The notes under the pieces: generated by a model | What the model was told of the DNA's origin: nothing | The model's database searches: none | What the model saw: only the letters and a program-made list of their open reading frames with translations | Program-made: the position numbers and the translations under genes | Shown: positions 21,976-22,827 of the stretch, piece by piece | Layout of the letters: each line of letters starts with the position of its first letter | How positions within the stretch are numbered: the first letter of the stretch is position 1 | Origin: a virus | Length of the DNA stretch: 22,827 nucleotides | Strand: one strand, 5' to 3' | IMG/VR virus record: IMGVR_UViG_3300045934_000051 | Span: 1 to 22,827 of that record

Positions 21976-22076
21976 GGGCGGCCCCGCGCGCACGCGTTGC
22001 ACACCCCTTGCTCGCGGGCCTCCCGCTCACTCATGATCCGCCCGCACCCCGGACACTCGCGCGGCTCGCCGCTCAT
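21972..22076 (-). CDS. Tiny zinc-ribbon protein between terminase genes
   Basis: 34 residues: MSGEPRECPGCGRIM, then an Arg/Glu helix and GVCNACARGRP. C8, C11, C28 and C31 form a full C-x2-C...C-x2-C ribbon. It is linked by ATGA to terS upstream and by GTGA to terL downstream, so both ends support a real gene. It could be a terminase accessory; it resembles a rubredoxin-type knuckle rather than an HNH nuclease. Confidence 0.7.
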   Translation of the reverse strand: MSGEPRECPGCGRIMSEREAREQGVCNACARGRP

Positions 22077-22567
22077 CCGCTACCCTCGAGAAACTTCGCC
22101 CGCGCCTTGTCGAGCCCGGTCAGCGTCGGCGCCTTCGGCCCGACCTTCACCACGCGCGATCGCGAAGTCGGCGTAAATCCGAGTTCGGCGTCGACCTTCA
22201 GGAGTAGGGTCAAGGTTTTCGCCGCCATGGTCAGGGCCGGATTCGGAATCAGATAGCCGCGCGTCCCGACCTCGATCACGTTGGACGCATAGCCGGCCGC
22301 CTCGGTCAGTTGCCGGCGCCGATTGGCCCACAATTCACAATGCGCAATCGCCAAAGCCCGATCCGCCGCGGTGACTTGCCCGAGCCGAATCGCCGGCGCG
22401 ACCACCCGCGCCCATTCCGCCCGCGCGATCTCGTCGGTCAATTCCTCGGGGCATGCCGGCTCGAGCGCCTCGGGTACCGGCTCGTCGAGGTTGATCGCCC
22501 GCTTGCCAGGGTTGCCCCGAAGCAGCTTGAGCACCGTCGGGGTTGGTTTCCGCCCTTTGTGGCTCAT
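22073..22567 (-). CDS. terS: Terminase small subunit, P27 family
   Basis: 164 residues from ATG 22567. MSHKGRKPTPTVLKLLRGNP, then GKRAINLDEPVPEAL, and later LAIAHCELWANRRRQLTEA and TLTLLLKVDAELGFTPTSR are typical of the P27-like terminase small subunit, which recognises packaging-site DNA and works with TerL. An upstream ATG at 22606 would add 13 residues, but the family normally begins at GRKP and repeated GTTTCG-like boxes occupy the extra segment. ATGA with the zinc-ribbon gene downstream. Confidence 0.9.
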   Translation of the reverse strand: MSHKGRKPTPTVLKLLRGNPGKRAINLDEPVPEALEPACPEELTDEIARAEWARVVAPAIRLGQVTAADRALAIAHCELWANRRRQLTEAAGYASNVIEVGTRGYLIPNPALTMAAKTLTLLLKVDAELGFTPTSRSRVVKVGPKAPTLTGLDKARAKFLEGSG

Positions 22568-22827
22568 ACCGGCCCCCGAGGTTTCACGTGTAACATTTCG
22601 GCCCATCCCGAGGGTGTTTCGCTTCGGTACACGCCGTTTCGGTGTCCCATTCCGGCCCTTGTGGCCTCACCCTCGGCGACCACTAGCGCCCGCGCCCAAT
22701 TCTGTAATTTTCGTGCCAGACCTAACGGTTTCGTCGGTCAAATTACGGTTTCGTTAGGATTTACCCCTTCGCCGGATCCGCGGAGGTGCGTTCCGTGCCG
22801 GCAGCGGGTCGCGGCGGCGGCCAAAAT
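22568..22827 (-). promoter_or_regulatory. Leader of the head operon with repeated GTTTCG boxes
   Basis: No gene is visible. GTTTCG occurs at 22616, 22636, 22728 and 22748 (20-bp spacing within each pair), with ATTTCG at 22595, 21 bp from the first. A 38-bp element at 22721-22758 has 7-bp inverted ends (CCTAACG and CGTTAGG) around the two right-hand copies. Likely an operator or promoter region; no -35/-10 pair is convincing. Confidence 0.45.

Overview
The window is part of a high-GC (roughly 65% by eye) tailed-phage genome of the HK97-fold, temperate type. Every gene I can support as intact reads on the minus strand, so transcription runs from right to left. Evidence for a phage: terminase small and large subunits, an HK97-type prohead protease fused to the major capsid protein, a portal, a tyrosine integrase, a RecA-like (Sak4-type) ATPase, an MT-A70 adenine methyltransferase and many very small genes joined by ATGA or GTGA stop/start overlaps. 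The host cannot be named. A tRNA-Arg(CCU) half gene beside the integrase points to a bacterium with a GC-rich genome, possibly a proteobacterium (inference).

Layout in transcription order. (1) 22827-15041, head module: a leader with repeated GTTTCG boxes, terS, a 34-residue zinc-ribbon gene, terL, a ribbon-helix-helix gene, the protease-capsid fusion, a small hypothetical gene, a two-helix membrane protein, the portal, and three or four small genes. Capsid precedes portal, unlike the usual HK97 order. (2) 15040-13200, integration module: an 18-bp palindrome, integrase, then an attP made of the 5' half of tRNA-Arg(CCU) flanked by two copies of a 25-bp repeat that look like integrase arm sites. 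(3) 13200-12340: decayed sequence with remnants of ParB/methyltransferase-type genes, one on the plus strand. (4) 12333-9860, control and replication: ribbon-helix-helix gene, excisionase-like HTH gene, a replication initiator carrying an iteron array and an AT-rich tract inside its own coding sequence (probable origin), and a protein with RAMP/Cas7-like C-terminal motifs. (5) 9856-5981, DNA metabolism: hypothetical gene, HTH/MT-A70 methyltransferase, nuclease-like protein, Sak4-like ATPase, small membrane and zinc genes, replisome-type gene. (6) 5980-5769: a non-coding region with ten TGCTT half-sites at exact 11-bp spacing within runs. (7) 5768-1174: small coupled genes including nuclease-fold proteins and a sigma-region-4 protein. 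(8) 1105 to the left edge: a collagen-like protein, cut by the window.

Functional reading: integrase with a candidate excisionase supports lysogeny; the initiator with its iterons supports replication; the Sak4-like ATPase with several PD-(D/E)XK-like proteins would serve recombination; the sigma-like protein is a candidate switch for later transcription. No lysis genes, tail genes or DNA polymerase are visible, so they should lie outside the window. The most unusual structures are the 11-bp phased array, the iteron origin, the 5'-half tRNA attP with its arm sites, and the RAMP-like protein.
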